Shown here: positions 34,787-43,734 of the stretch, in pieces
Layout: each line of letters starts with the position of its first letter
Position numbering within the stretch: position 1 is the stretch's first letter
DNA from: Candidatus Nitrosotalea okcheonensis
GTDB lineage: Archaea; Thermoproteota; Nitrososphaeria; Nitrososphaerales; Nitrosopumilaceae
Direction: 5' to 3'
Assembly: GCF_900177045.1 (NCBI RefSeq)
Contig: NZ_LT841358.1
Coordinates: 1,797,559-1,861,558, forward strand
DNA: 64,000 bases
Notes under the pieces: generated by a model
Database searches by the model: none
What the model saw: the letters and a program-made list of their open reading frames with translations, nothing else
What the model was told of the DNA's origin: nothing
Program-made: the position numbers and the translations under genes

Positions 34787-36088
34787 ATGTTTGAAAAATT
34801 AAGAAATGCATTTTCTATAGCCGCAAAAAGTTTTGGAGAAAAAGAGCTAAAGGAAAAAGACATTGACGAAGTTTTATTTGAACTTGAAATTGCGCTTTTA
34901 GAATCTGATGTTGCAACAGAAGTTATTGACGCACTAAAAGGTGATTTGAAAAAACAACTGATTGGTTCTACAGTTAGCAAGGACACAGTAGATGAAGTTG
35001 TAAAACAGGAATTAAGAAAAAGTATATCAAATATGTTTGATAACGCCGGCAAGGTAGATATTCTCTCTAATATTCAAACAAAGAAGGAAAAAGGCGAATC
35101 TTACATCATATCATTTATGGGAATAAATGGTACGGGAAAAACTACAACAATAGCAAAAATTGCAAATTTTCTACGTGAAAACAAATATTCGGTTGTAATT
35201 GCAGCAGCTGATACCTATAGAGCAGGTGCAATAGAACAAATAAGTGAACATGGGAAACGGCTCAACATCAAAGTTATTGCTCAAAACTATGGCTCTGATC
35301 CAGCTGCAGTTGCACGAGATGCAGTTCTTTATGCTAAATCGCACAAAATAGACTGTATACTTATTGATACAGCTGGTAGAATGCAAACTAGCAAAAATTT
35401 AATGGATCAAATATCTAAAATTAACAAGGTAGTAAATCCTGATCTTAAACTATTTGTTGGAGATGCATTAGCTGGAAATGATACTGTGAGCCAAGCAAGA
35501 GAGTTTTATAATTATACTACATTTGATGGGGCAATACTTACAAAAAGTGATGCAGATGCACGTGGTGGGGCTGCAATATCAATAGTAAAAGTAACATCTA
35601 GTCCAATTCTTTACTTAGGTGTTGGACAAGAATACAAGGATCTGAAACCTTTTGATAAAGATGTGTTTTTAGAAACACTCTTTGGTCCAGAGGAGGTTGT
35701 TGAGGGTGTTAAGAAAAAAGTACCAGAACCTAAGGTTGAACTAAAACCAGAACCTAAGGTTGAACTAAAACCAGAACCTAAGGTTGAACTAAAACCATTT
35801 TCTGAACAAGAAATGTCAGAAGATCCGTTTACTGGAATATCCACAAATGATATAGAAACATATTCTGCTCTATTTGATGTACCGCCTCCAGAAAATGATA
35901 ACCAGGCAAGAAAACTTGCATCTGATATTCAAAAATGGATTTCTACAGGACGACCAAAAACTAAACAGACAGATGAACCAAAATCAGAACCTGAATCTGA
36001 ATTAGAAACTGAAAAAGAAACAATTGAAGAGTCAAAAGATGAGAAGCCTATAAAGAAACGTTCGTTGTTTGGATGGATGAAGAAATGA
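34787..36088 (+). CDS. ftsY: Signal recognition particle receptor FtsY with C-terminal acidic extension
   Basis: 433 residues. The N domain helices (1-95) and G domain (100-300) are complete: P-loop GINGTGKTTTIAK, DTYRAGA, DTAGRMQ, TKSDADARGG and the closing LYLGVGQEYKDL. It delivers SRP-ribosome complexes to SecY. Unusual is a tail of about 130 residues after the G domain. It starts with three exact copies of an 8-residue unit (PEPKVELK), is rich in Glu/Lys/Pro, and ends KKRSLFGWMKK. FtsY proteins usually carry their acidic region at the N-terminus. Confidence 0.94.
   Translation: MFEKLRNAFSIAAKSFGEKELKEKDIDEVLFELEIALLESDVATEVIDALKGDLKKQLIGSTVSKDTVDEVVKQELRKSISNMFDNAGKVDILSNIQTKKEKGESYIISFMGINGTGKTTTIAKIANFLRENKYSVVIAAADTYRAGAIEQISEHGKRLNIKVIAQNYGSDPAAVARDAVLYAKSHKIDCILIDTAGRMQTSKNLMDQISKINKVVNPDLKLFVGDALAGNDTVSQAREFYNYTTFDGAILTKSDADARGGAAISIVKVTSSPILYLGVGQEYKDLKPFDKDVFLETLFGPEEVVEGVKKKVPEPKVELKPEPKVELKPEPKVELKPFSEQEMSEDPFTGISTNDIETYSALFDVPPPENDNQARKLASDIQKWISTGRPKTKQTDEPKSEPESELETEKETIEESKDEKPIKKRSLFGWMKK
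35723..35794 (+). repeat. 3 x 24-bp tandem repeat in ftsY
   Basis: Three perfect copies of a 24-base unit beginning ccagaacctaagg, each encoding PEPKVELK. Perfect identity at synonymous sites indicates recent expansion, probably variable between strains. Confidence 0.95.
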
Positions 36089-36999
36089 AAGTAAAAACAA
36101 AAGATCTACTCACATTAAACGAGTTGAATAAAAATGAATTACTTGGAATAATAAATGATGCCATAAAACTAAAACAAGATCTAAAAAAGGGAATTTCTAA
36201 ACCGCTTCTAAAAAATAAAACACTTGCCATGATTTTTCAAAAGCCTTCAACTCGTACACGAGTAAGCTTTGAAACTGGAATGTTTCAATTGGGCGGACAT
36301 GCTCTCAGTTTGTCTGCTGATGATTTACAGCTAAAAAGAGGTGAAACAATAGAAGATACGGCCAAGACTCTATCAAGATATGTTGATGTAATTATGGCTA
36401 GGGTGTATTCTCATGATGAATTAGAAATGTTGGCAAAAAACTCAACCATTCCTGTAATAAATGGGCTCTCAGATTCTTTTCATCCCTGTCAAATATTGGC
36501 AGATCTTATGACGATCAAAGAGAAAAAGAAAAAGCTTGATGGATTAAAAATTGCATGGATAGGAGATGGAAATAATGTGTGCAATTCTATGATTTATGGG
36601 TGCGCAAAAGCATCAGTAGACATTAACATTGCAACTCCTAAAGGATACGAGCCAAATCGCGAGGTAATAAAAGAATCAAAAAAATTCATCAATATTCAAT
36701 TACTTAGCGATCCAGTATTGGCAGTAAAAAATGCCGATGTTGTGGTAACTGACACATTTGTTTCAATTCATCACCAGGCAACGGATAGGACAAAGGATTT
36801 TCTACCTCGTTTTCAAGTAAACTCTAATTTGATGAAAAAAGCAAATCATGATGCAATTTTCTTGCATTGTCTTCCTGCAAAACGAGGTCAAGAGGTTACA
36901 GGTGAAGTAATAGATGGCACACAATCTGTAGTATGGGATGAAGCAGAAAATAGACTTCATGCGCAAAAGGCATTGATGGCTTCTTTGCTCAGAGTCTAA
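36085..36999 (+). CDS. argF: Ornithine carbamoyltransferase
   Basis: About 304 residues. The carbamoyl-phosphate motif is STRTRVSFETG. Ornithine-binding and catalytic segments are FHPCQILADL, DTFVS and HCLPAKRGQEV. It makes citrulline for arginine synthesis. ATG 36085 overlaps the ftsY stop as ATGA; an in-frame ATG four codons upstream is possible but less usual for the family. It is interesting next to a urea-using gene set downstream, but no direct link is shown. Confidence 0.93.
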   Translation: MKVKTKDLLTLNELNKNELLGIINDAIKLKQDLKKGISKPLLKNKTLAMIFQKPSTRTRVSFETGMFQLGGHALSLSADDLQLKRGETIEDTAKTLSRYVDVIMARVYSHDELEMLAKNSTIPVINGLSDSFHPCQILADLMTIKEKKKKLDGLKIAWIGDGNNVCNSMIYGCAKASVDINIATPKGYEPNREVIKESKKFINIQLLSDPVLAVKNADVVVTDTFVSIHHQATDRTKDFLPRFQVNSNLMKKANHDAIFLHCLPAKRGQEVTGEVIDGTQSVVWDEAENRLHAQKALMASLLRV

Positions 37000-37001
37000 C
37001 G

Positions 37002-37009
37002 TTTATAAG
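37002..37009 (+). promoter_or_regulatory. TATA box of the rpl18-secY operon
   Basis: TTTATAAG about 37-44 nt before the rpl18 ATG, directly after the argF stop. It probably drives the tightly packed run from rpl18 through cbf5. Confidence 0.5.
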
Positions 37010-37045
37010 AGCTTCACCAAAATTTTTTGTAAATAGGTTTAGCAG

Positions 37046-37534
37046 ATGGCATATTCACAAATATTACGTAGATCTCGGGACGAGAAGACCAACTATAAGA
37101 AAAGAAGGCATCTTCTTATGGGTAGACGAGACTTTATCACAGTTCAGATATCTAACGAAAATACACTTGTACAAATTCATAAACCTGAAATGGCAGGTGA
37201 TAAGGTTCTTTCATCAGCTCATTCCAGATCGCTTCTAAATAAAGGTTGGAAGGGATCTAGAAAGAGTATACCTGCAGCATATCTGACTGGTTACTTGGCA
37301 GGTAAGAAAGCACTTGCGAGCGGAACCAAGAACGCTGTACTTTATACTGGTACTAGAAAATATACTCAAAGAATTGCGGCAGCATTGAAAGGAATAATAG
37401 ATGCAGGTCTAGAAGTACCGGCAGACGCAGAAACTTTTCCATCTGATGAAAGGATTAGTGGTAAGCATCTTAAAGTTGCAAATGAAATCGATAAAGTAAA
37501 ATCTGCAATAGATAGTGAGGTTAAATCCAAATGA
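37046..37534 (+). CDS. rpl18: Ribosomal protein L18 (uL18)
   Basis: The 162-residue 5S rRNA-binding protein of archaeal/eukaryotic (L5) type: YKKRRHLLMGRRDFITVQISNEN, then GYLAGKKAL and AVLYTGTRKYTQRIAAALKGIIDAGLEVP. It overlaps rps5 by four bases. Usual upstream partners L32e-L19e are elsewhere. Confidence 0.94.
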   Translation: MAYSQILRRSRDEKTNYKKRRHLLMGRRDFITVQISNENTLVQIHKPEMAGDKVLSSAHSRSLLNKGWKGSRKSIPAAYLTGYLAGKKALASGTKNAVLYTGTRKYTQRIAAALKGIIDAGLEVPADAETFPSDERISGKHLKVANEIDKVKSAIDSEVKSK

Positions 37535-38166
37535 GTAGAACAGAACAGAGAACAAGACCGCCAAGAAGAGAGCCAGAACAAGTGTGGACTCCAAGAACAA
37601 AATTGGGAACACTAGTGGCAACTGAGAAAATTACATCCATGAAAGAAATTTATGAAAATGGTTATAGAATTCAAGAGGCTGGAATTATTAAAAAATTATT
37701 GCCGGGAATTAAAACTGAAGTAATAGATGTTGGAATTGTTCAAAAACAAACAACCAATGGTGAGTATACTAGATTCAAGGCACTTGTTGCAGCAGGCGAT
37801 GAAAATGGCTGGTTAGGAATAGGACAAGGAAAATCAAAGCAAATGAGAATCGCAATTGAAAAAGCAACAAATCAAGCTTATCTTAATGTAAGTCCAGTAA
37901 AACTTGGTTGTGGAAGTTGGGAATGCAGATGTGAACAACCTCATTCAGTTCCATTTAAAATTAGAGGAAGGGGTGGAAGTGTGACAGTGGAAGTTATACC
38001 AGGTCCAAGAGGCCTTGGTCTTGTAGCAGGTGGAAATATTAGAAATCTTCTAAAATTAGCCGGTTTAAAGGACGCATGGACAAAAAGTACGGGGTCAACA
38101 AACACCATGACCTCTACATCACGAGCTGTTTTGGATTGTTTGAGACAAACATTTAGTCAGGGTTGA
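37531..38166 (+). CDS. rps5: Ribosomal protein S5 (uS5)
   Basis: 211 residues: the double-stranded RNA-binding domain includes ALVAAGDENGWLGIGQGKSKQMRIAIEKAT and the C-terminal half contains VEVIPGPRGLGLVAGGNIRNLLKLAGLKD. It shapes mRNA entry and accuracy. Overlaps both neighbours at start and stop, indicating coupled translation. Confidence 0.95.
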   Translation: MSRTEQRTRPPRREPEQVWTPRTKLGTLVATEKITSMKEIYENGYRIQEAGIIKKLLPGIKTEVIDVGIVQKQTTNGEYTRFKALVAAGDENGWLGIGQGKSKQMRIAIEKATNQAYLNVSPVKLGCGSWECRCEQPHSVPFKIRGRGGSVTVEVIPGPRGLGLVAGGNIRNLLKLAGLKDAWTKSTGSTNTMTSTSRAVLDCLRQTFSQG

Positions 38167-38174
38167 ATGAAGAT

Positions 38175-38642
38175 ATGGGTAAAGCTTTCTTAATAGTTAG
38201 AATGAAGGGAACCGTAAATGTTCCTTATTGGGCTACTACAACAATGGATCTCCTAAACTTGGACAAAAGATTCAGAGCTACAATAATTCCCGAGAAAGAT
38301 AATACAAAAGGAATGCTTGACAAGATTAAACATTATGTATCGTGGCAGGAAATTGATGTGTCCACCACAAAAGAATTGTTGGAGAAGAAGGCACGCAAAG
38401 GTGGATATCAAAAAATTACCGAGGCAGATATGGCTCAATTAGGATTCAAAAATACCGACGAACTTGCAAAATCACTTGCTGAAGGTTCTGTTACATTATC
38501 TAAACTAAAGCCACTCAAGCCATGGTTTGCTTTATCGCCTCCCAAACATGGTTTCAAACGAAACACCAAGAAGATGTATGGAGAGGGAGGAATTCTTGGT
38601 AGTCATAAAGAACTCTTAGCACAAGTGAGGTTAATGATGTAA
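38175..38642 (+). CDS. rpl30: Ribosomal protein L30 (uL30, archaeal L7-like)
   Basis: About 155 residues, the long archaeal form of L30: MGKAFLIVRMKGTVNVPYWATTTMDLL and the C-terminal FALSPPKHGFKR. ATG 38175 gives the standard start. A TTG at 38163 overlapping the rps5 stop would add four residues. Confidence 0.92.
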   Translation: MGKAFLIVRMKGTVNVPYWATTTMDLLNLDKRFRATIIPEKDNTKGMLDKIKHYVSWQEIDVSTTKELLEKKARKGGYQKITEADMAQLGFKNTDELAKSLAEGSVTLSKLKPLKPWFALSPPKHGFKRNTKKMYGEGGILGSHKELLAQVRLMM

Positions 38643-38643
38643 A

Positions 38644-39066
38644 ATGCCAACAAGAACTAGAAAAACAAGAAAATATAGAGGAAGTAGACACTGTGGCTGG
38701 GGACAAATAGGTCAACACAGAGCAAGTGGCCATAAGGGTGGACTTGGTCAATCTGGTTTACACAAACATCATTTCATAAGAATGCTAATGACTGATCCCA
38801 AACATTTCGGTCATGATTCTACTCACCCACCACATCCAAATCTTGTCCGTAAATGGGTCAGCGTAAGAGATTTGGATGATATCTTCGCAAAATCTGGAAA
38901 ACAGGAAGGTGGAAAGAAATTGATAGACCTTACTGAACTAGGCTACGACAAGCTGTTAGGAGGAGGACAGACTGAAAATGCTTATGTTGTTAAGGTGGAA
39001 AAATTCTCTGCTTCCGCCGAAGAAAAGGTAAAACAATCTGGTGGCGAGGTGCAAGCAGTAGCGTGA
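38644..39066 (+). CDS. rpl15: Ribosomal protein L15 (uL15)
   Basis: 140 residues with a basic N-terminus (TRTRKTRKYRGSRHCGWGQIGQHRASGHKGG) typical of archaeal L15/L27a, which threads through 23S rRNA. Starts two bases after rpl30, and its stop overlaps the secY GTG start (GTGA). Confidence 0.94.
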   Translation: MPTRTRKTRKYRGSRHCGWGQIGQHRASGHKGGLGQSGLHKHHFIRMLMTDPKHFGHDSTHPPHPNLVRKWVSVRDLDDIFAKSGKQEGGKKLIDLTELGYDKLLGGGQTENAYVVKVEKFSASAEEKVKQSGGEVQAVA

Positions 39067-40502
39067 CAGCAGAAGAAGGTACATCCTCTGCCGGTTTTTT
39101 AAAAACTATCATCTCAAAAGCTGAAGTCTATATTCCTCAAGTACCAAAGCCAAAAAAGAAAATTTCACTTCAAGTTCGTTTGATGTGGTGTGGAATTGCA
39201 TTATTCATTTACATGATAATGGGTCAAACTCCTCTATACGGGGCATCTACACCATCTTTTGATTTTCTTGCATTTGCTAGAGTAATTTTTGCCTCACAGC
39301 AGGGTACATTGATAGAACTTGGAATAGGACCTATTGTTACTGCTGGACTCTTGATGCAGCTTCTAAAAGGTTCTGAGATATTTCATCTTGATTTTAAAAA
39401 GCCAGAGGACAGAGAACTGTATCAAACAGCAACTAAGATTGTTACTTACATAGTAATCATAGCCGAGTCTTCCTTGTATGGGATGGCAGTTTATGGACCA
39501 AGAATGCCAAATCATGAAGCTATATTCATTTTGATAGGGCAACTAATAGGCGCATCCGTGATAATTATGCTATTAGATGAATTGGTGCAAAAAGGGTGGG
39601 GACTTGGAAGTGGAATTAGTTTGTTCATTGCAGCAGGTGTGGCTCAACAGGTGGTTTGGAGCTTGTTCAGTCCTATACCTGCAGGAGATGGAGGTCCAGT
39701 AGGTGTATTTGCAAATATTATACATGGCGCACTGAATCATGACTTTTCTAATCTCTTTTTCAGGTCTAATCAGCTACCTGGCATATTTGGTCTACTGATA
39801 ACAGCTGGAGTCTTACTGATTCTTGTATATACACAAGGAATTAAGATCGAAATACCGATAGTATCTACCAAATATCGAGGATTTTCTGCAGTATATCCAA
39901 TCAAGTTGATGTATGTTTCCAACATTCCAGTGATTTTGGCTTCTGCACTTACTGCTAATGCTGTATTTGTAGGGCAAATCATGTGGGCTAACTTTAACCC
40001 GCGAAATGCAAATCCATTTATGAATTTCTTGGGAATGTTTGATCCTACTTCTCCATCCACTCCTACTGGAGGTATACTTTACTATGTTACAGCACCGCGT
40101 GGCCTTGACATTATTGCATTAGATCCAACTAGAGCTGTTTTGTATATTTTGTTCATGGTGGGAATAGTTGTCTTATTTGGTAGATTATGGATTGAGCTTG
40201 GAGGTCTTTCTGCAAAGAGTGCAGCTAAAAACTTGCTTGATGCAGAGGTGCAGATTCCAGGTTTCAGGCGTTCAAACCAACCTGTTGAAAACCTGCTCCA
40301 AAAATACATCCCATCTGTCACTATAATTGGTTCTATCATCTTGGGATTATTAGCTGGTACTTCTGATGTACTAGGAACATTTGGATCAGGGACAGGAATG
40401 TTGTTAACAGTTGATATCTTGATTAACTATTACAATTTACTTGTTCGAGAAAAAGTCGAAGAAGTAATGCCTACCCTAGGTGCATTGCTTGGCAGAAAGT
40501 AA
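39063..40502 (+). CDS. secY: Preprotein translocase subunit SecY (Sec61 alpha)
   Basis: 479 residues with ten membrane helices. It is the protein-conducting channel. Visible landmarks are the plug-side VRLMWCGIALFIYMIMGQTPLYG, EDRELYQTATK, GLGSGISLFIAAGVAQQ, and the cytosolic loop GIKIEIPIVSTKYRGFSAVYPIKLMY that contacts the ribosome. GTG start. Its 3' end overlaps adkA. SecE and FtsY, its partners, are also in this window. Confidence 0.95.
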   Translation: MTAEEGTSSAGFLKTIISKAEVYIPQVPKPKKKISLQVRLMWCGIALFIYMIMGQTPLYGASTPSFDFLAFARVIFASQQGTLIELGIGPIVTAGLLMQLLKGSEIFHLDFKKPEDRELYQTATKIVTYIVIIAESSLYGMAVYGPRMPNHEAIFILIGQLIGASVIIMLLDELVQKGWGLGSGISLFIAAGVAQQVVWSLFSPIPAGDGGPVGVFANIIHGALNHDFSNLFFRSNQLPGIFGLLITAGVLLILVYTQGIKIEIPIVSTKYRGFSAVYPIKLMYVSNIPVILASALTANAVFVGQIMWANFNPRNANPFMNFLGMFDPTSPSTPTGGILYYVTAPRGLDIIALDPTRAVLYILFMVGIVVLFGRLWIELGGLSAKSAAKNLLDAEVQIPGFRRSNQPVENLLQKYIPSVTIIGSIILGLLAGTSDVLGTFGSGTGMLLTVDILINYYNLLVREKVEEVMPTLGALLGRK

Positions 40503-41079
40503 GCACATCATAATTGTGGGAATTCCAGGTGTTGGAAAAACCACAGTTGTATCACGAGTAGTAGAATTGTTAAAAGAAAAAAGCATCAGAGTAAGTGTAT
40601 CCATTTTTGGAACAGTAATGTTTGATGAGGCAAAAAAGAAAGGAATACAAAATCGAGATGATCTTCGAAAACTTTCTGTCAAGGAACAAAAAGAATTACA
40701 ATCAATGGCTGCACGAACTATATCTTCTATTGATGACGATGTAATAATTGTAGATACACATGCATTCATTTCAACAAAAGAGGGCTTTTACCCTGGACTT
40801 CCACATAATGTTCTAGAAATTCTCAATCCTGACAGTTTTATTATGATAACTGCTCGACCTGAAGAGATCTATAATCGTAGAATGACTGATACGACTAGAA
40901 CTAGAGACATTGTATCAATTGATGAAATAAAAAAAGAACTTGATGTCACAAGTGCGATGTTGTCTACTTGTTCAATATTGTGCGGTTCTCCAATTAAGAT
41001 GGTTCTTAACACAGAAGGTAAAGTTGATGAAGCAGCAAGAGGTATTCTTAATGCAATGGGGTATGACAATGGAACCTAA
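40489..41079 (+). CDS. adkA: Adenylate kinase, archaeal AdkA type
   Basis: About 196 residues with the P-loop GIPGVGKTTV at the start. The rest follows archaeal AdkA (trimeric type in studied species), not bacterial Adk: ELQSMAARTI, DTHAFISTKEGFYPGLP and TTRTRDIVS. It balances AMP, ADP and ATP. The chosen TTG at 40489 lies inside the secY end; a GTG three codons upstream is an alternative. Confidence 0.9.
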   Translation: MAESKHIIIVGIPGVGKTTVVSRVVELLKEKSIRVSVSIFGTVMFDEAKKKGIQNRDDLRKLSVKEQKELQSMAARTISSIDDDVIIVDTHAFISTKEGFYPGLPHNVLEILNPDSFIMITARPEEIYNRRMTDTTRTRDIVSIDEIKKELDVTSAMLSTCSILCGSPIKMVLNTEGKVDEAARGILNAMGYDNGT

Positions 41080-41701
41080 CATATTTCTTGATTTCATAAA
41101 TTCAATAGTACTTCAAATCCCTGGCCTGAGCAAGGGACCGTTGGGTAGTGCTAACCCGATAATAAAAGGAATGATTCCATCTGCCTTTGGCATAATGAGC
41201 ATATCTATAGGTCTCAACCTACTTAATGCAATAATAAAACGAAAAATGGTTGATCAAGAAAAACTGAAAAGATTGCTCAAGGAAACAAAGGCCTGGCAAA
41301 AGGAAAGAATGGCAGCATTCAAGGCAAAAGATCAAGCAAAAACAGATGAGCTCAACAAAAAATCTGCATACATGAACAAGATGAACATGGAAGTAATGCA
41401 GATGAACATGAGACCAATGATGTTTACATTTCTTCCACTAATTCTTGTATTTTACTTTGTACTTCCTCCACTATTCTCCTACACTGTTGCCATATCACCA
41501 ATATCACTAAACTTCATACCTGGAGGATTTTTTGAATTAACTTGTACTGCAGCCAAAGTTGCAGAATCTCAACTTCCAGGACATCTAGATGTATGTCATC
41601 ATGTAAACGAATTGTATTTCTGGGCGTGGTACTTCCTTTCCTCTGCTTCCTTTAGCGGTATCATAATGAGAGTTACAAAAACTACAATGGATACAAGCTA
41701 A
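41063..41701 (+). CDS. EMC3/DUF106 family protein (Oxa1/YidC superfamily)
   Basis: About 212 residues. An N-terminal membrane helix (IMSISIGLNLLNAII) precedes a charged coiled-coil cytosolic region (KLKRLLKETKAWQKERMAAFKAK), a methionine-rich stretch (MNKMNMEVMQMNMRPMM) and two or three C-terminal helices. This is the archaeal DUF106 layout, now placed with EMC3, GET1 and YidC as membrane insertases. Its place just after secY-adkA supports a role in protein insertion. ATG 41063 overlaps adkA; the frame extends further upstream but is not coding-like there. Confidence 0.87.
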   Translation: MTMEPNIFLDFINSIVLQIPGLSKGPLGSANPIIKGMIPSAFGIMSISIGLNLLNAIIKRKMVDQEKLKRLLKETKAWQKERMAAFKAKDQAKTDELNKKSAYMNKMNMEVMQMNMRPMMFTFLPLILVFYFVLPPLFSYTVAISPISLNFIPGGFFELTCTAAKVAESQLPGHLDVCHHVNELYFWAWYFLSSASFSGIIMRVTKTTMDTS

Positions 41702-41702
41702 A

Positions 41703-42287
41703 TTGCTTCGCTCAGTAATAATTTCTGGTCCACCGGCCATTGGAAAGACTACAATAGCAAAAGGACTTGGAGATGAATTTGATTTGAAATATCTAAGCGG
41801 GGGTGATGTGTTAAAAGAAATGGCACACGATCAAGGCTTTGAGACTGACCGGGATGATTTCTGGGATACGGCAGAAGGGATGCATTTTTTGAATATAAGA
41901 AAAGGAAATCCTGAATTTGATAAGGAGGTAGATGAAAAACTGAAAAAAATATTTCTAACAGAGGATGTGATCATAACAAGCTATACATTGCCTTGGTTAG
42001 TCAAAGACGGCATTAAAATTTGGCTTGCCGGTTCACATGAAAATAGTGCAAAAAGAATGACAACACGGGATGACATATCTATACAAGATGCACTTGAAAT
42101 AGTCAGAAAAAGATATGATGAAAACAAGACACTGTACCACAAGCTTTACGGTTTTAATTTTGGCGAGGATCTATCTGTGTTTAACACTATCATTAACACA
42201 GATAATCTCGGACCAGAACAAGTACTAACACAAGCAAAAAATGCGGTGAAAAATTACTATGACGCTCAAACAATTACAAAATCTTAG
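41703..42287 (+). CDS. cmk: Cytidylate kinase, archaeal type
   Basis: 194 residues with P-loop ISGPPAIGKTTIAKGL, then YLSGGDVLKEMA and a lid region (GSHENSAKRMTTRDD). This is the small archaeal CMP kinase family, found beside secY-adk-DUF106 in many archaea. The start is TTG one base after the preceding stop. Overlaps cbf5 by 29 bases. Confidence 0.86.
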   Translation: MLRSVIISGPPAIGKTTIAKGLGDEFDLKYLSGGDVLKEMAHDQGFETDRDDFWDTAEGMHFLNIRKGNPEFDKEVDEKLKKIFLTEDVIITSYTLPWLVKDGIKIWLAGSHENSAKRMTTRDDISIQDALEIVRKRYDENKTLYHKLYGFNFGEDLSVFNTIINTDNLGPEQVLTQAKNAVKNYYDAQTITKS

Positions 42288-43257
42288 AGTGGTAGACCAA
42301 GACATCACAAATGATGCCTATGGTACATATTATGACAAAAGATCAATCGAACAACTTTTAGAATATGGTTTTATTTTGCTTGACAAGCCAAATGGCCCGA
42401 CAAGCCATGAAACTGTGTCCTGGGTAAAAAAAATATTACATATTCCAAAGGCAGGTCATAGCGGTACCCTTGATCCTCAAGTTTCTGGACTTTTACCAAT
42501 AGGGCTGGGAGAAGCTACTAAAGCTCTCATAGTTCTATTACTTGGACCAAAAGAATATCATGCTCTTGGAAGACTGCATACGCTTCCACCACAAGAAAAA
42601 CTGAATGATGTACTTAAACAACTCACAGGTAAGATATTCCAAAAGCCTCCACAAAGGTCTGCGGTATCTAGGCAAACTAGGATTAGACATGTGTATGAAA
42701 TCGAAATAATAGAACAAAAGGAACGACTCCTGCTTCTCCGAATTTTATGTGAAGCGGGAACATATGTCAGAAAAATTTTCTACGACATGGGAGAAATTCT
42801 TAGTGAAGGAGCAACTATGATTGAGCTCAGAAGGACTAGGGTAGGGCACTTTAATGAATATTCTAATCTGGTAAAAATGCATGACCTTGTTGATGCATAT
42901 GCGCTGTGGAAAGAAAATGGCGACGATACTAAACTACGAAGAATAATGATGCCAATAGAAATTACTCTAAGTGAGATAAAATCTGTCGTAATACGAGACT
43001 CTGCAGTTGATGCCCTATGTCATGGAGCTCAGCTTGCGATACCTGGCATTCTTGAAATATCCCCTGGACTAAAGCGTGGAGATTTTGTTGCGATATATAC
43101 ACAAAAAGGCGAAATCGTGGCTCTTGCAGAAGCAACCTTGAGTGAGGATGAAATTGTTGAAAACACGAAAGGCTTTGCCTTTAAGATCAAGAGAATCATC
43201 ATGGCTCCAAACACATATCCCAAAAGTTGGAGATCAAAGGCTGTAGTTAACAATTAA
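42259..43257 (+). CDS. cbf5: tRNA/rRNA pseudouridine synthase Cbf5 (TruB family)
   Basis: 332 residues. The catalytic Asp lies in HSGTLDPQVSGLLPIGLG. LLDKPNGPTSHETVSWVKK and the C-terminal PUA domain (IPGILEISPGLKRGDFVAIYTQKGEIVALAEA) complete the dyskerin-like architecture. It works with H/ACA guide RNAs, and alone at U55 of tRNA. Last gene of the long ribosomal-secY operon. Confidence 0.94.
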   Translation: MTLKQLQNLRVVDQDITNDAYGTYYDKRSIEQLLEYGFILLDKPNGPTSHETVSWVKKILHIPKAGHSGTLDPQVSGLLPIGLGEATKALIVLLLGPKEYHALGRLHTLPPQEKLNDVLKQLTGKIFQKPPQRSAVSRQTRIRHVYEIEIIEQKERLLLLRILCEAGTYVRKIFYDMGEILSEGATMIELRRTRVGHFNEYSNLVKMHDLVDAYALWKENGDDTKLRRIMMPIEITLSEIKSVVIRDSAVDALCHGAQLAIPGILEISPGLKRGDFVAIYTQKGEIVALAEATLSEDEIVENTKGFAFKIKRIIMAPNTYPKSWRSKAVVNN

Positions 43258-43284
43258 AAAGGAATCAAACCTGAATTTTTCAAG

Positions 43285-43734
43285 TTGATTCCAAAAGGCG
43301 CAGCCATATTTTTTATAGTAGGGTTAGTAGCTGCTGGATTGTTAGGATCCTATCTCTTGCAAGTTGCAAATCAAATTCCTACACTTGTCTATGAAAATGG
43401 ACCGTCTCTTACTATTATTCCAGAAAAAATAAACTATCGTCCAGGTGAATTAATCCATATACGAATAATAAATTCTGGAACAGTACCACTCACATTTGAA
43501 GATTCATCATACGGCTTGAAAATTGTACAACTTGATGGTACTGTAATATATTCTCCAATATCTACTCATGTAGTCTCCAAGTTGGATCCAAAAGAAGAAA
43601 AAAACTTTGTGTGGAATCAGATAAAGAGTGATGGAAGCAAGATATACCAGGGAAGGTATAAAATAATTTCAAATGCATCTTTAGATAATGGAAATGTACT
43701 ACAACGATCTGTTACCATAAATATACTGACATAG
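43285..43734 (+). CDS. Membrane-anchored protein with BsuPI-like domain
   Basis: 149 residues. An N-terminal membrane helix (AAIFFIVGLVAAGLLGSYLL) is followed by an extracellular beta domain. YRPGELIHIRIINSG, DSSYGLKIVQLDG, LDPKEEKNFVWNQIKSDG and YQGRYKI match the pattern of the BsuPI (intracellular proteinase inhibitor) domain family, whose role outside Bacillus is unclear. The TTG at 43285 is the likely start. It may be read through from cbf5, 27 bases upstream. Confidence 0.65.
   Translation: MIPKGAAIFFIVGLVAAGLLGSYLLQVANQIPTLVYENGPSLTIIPEKINYRPGELIHIRIINSGTVPLTFEDSSYGLKIVQLDGTVIYSPISTHVVSKLDPKEEKNFVWNQIKSDGSKIYQGRYKIISNASLDNGNVLQRSVTINILT

Noticed and set aside
35723-35794. Short direct repeats as a possible CRISPR array
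   Set aside because: The copies are contiguous with no spacers and stay in frame within ftsY.
40940-41062. N-terminal extension of the EMC3-like protein
   Set aside because: It lies wholly within adkA and has no homology or coding character; the ATG at 41063 fits the family.
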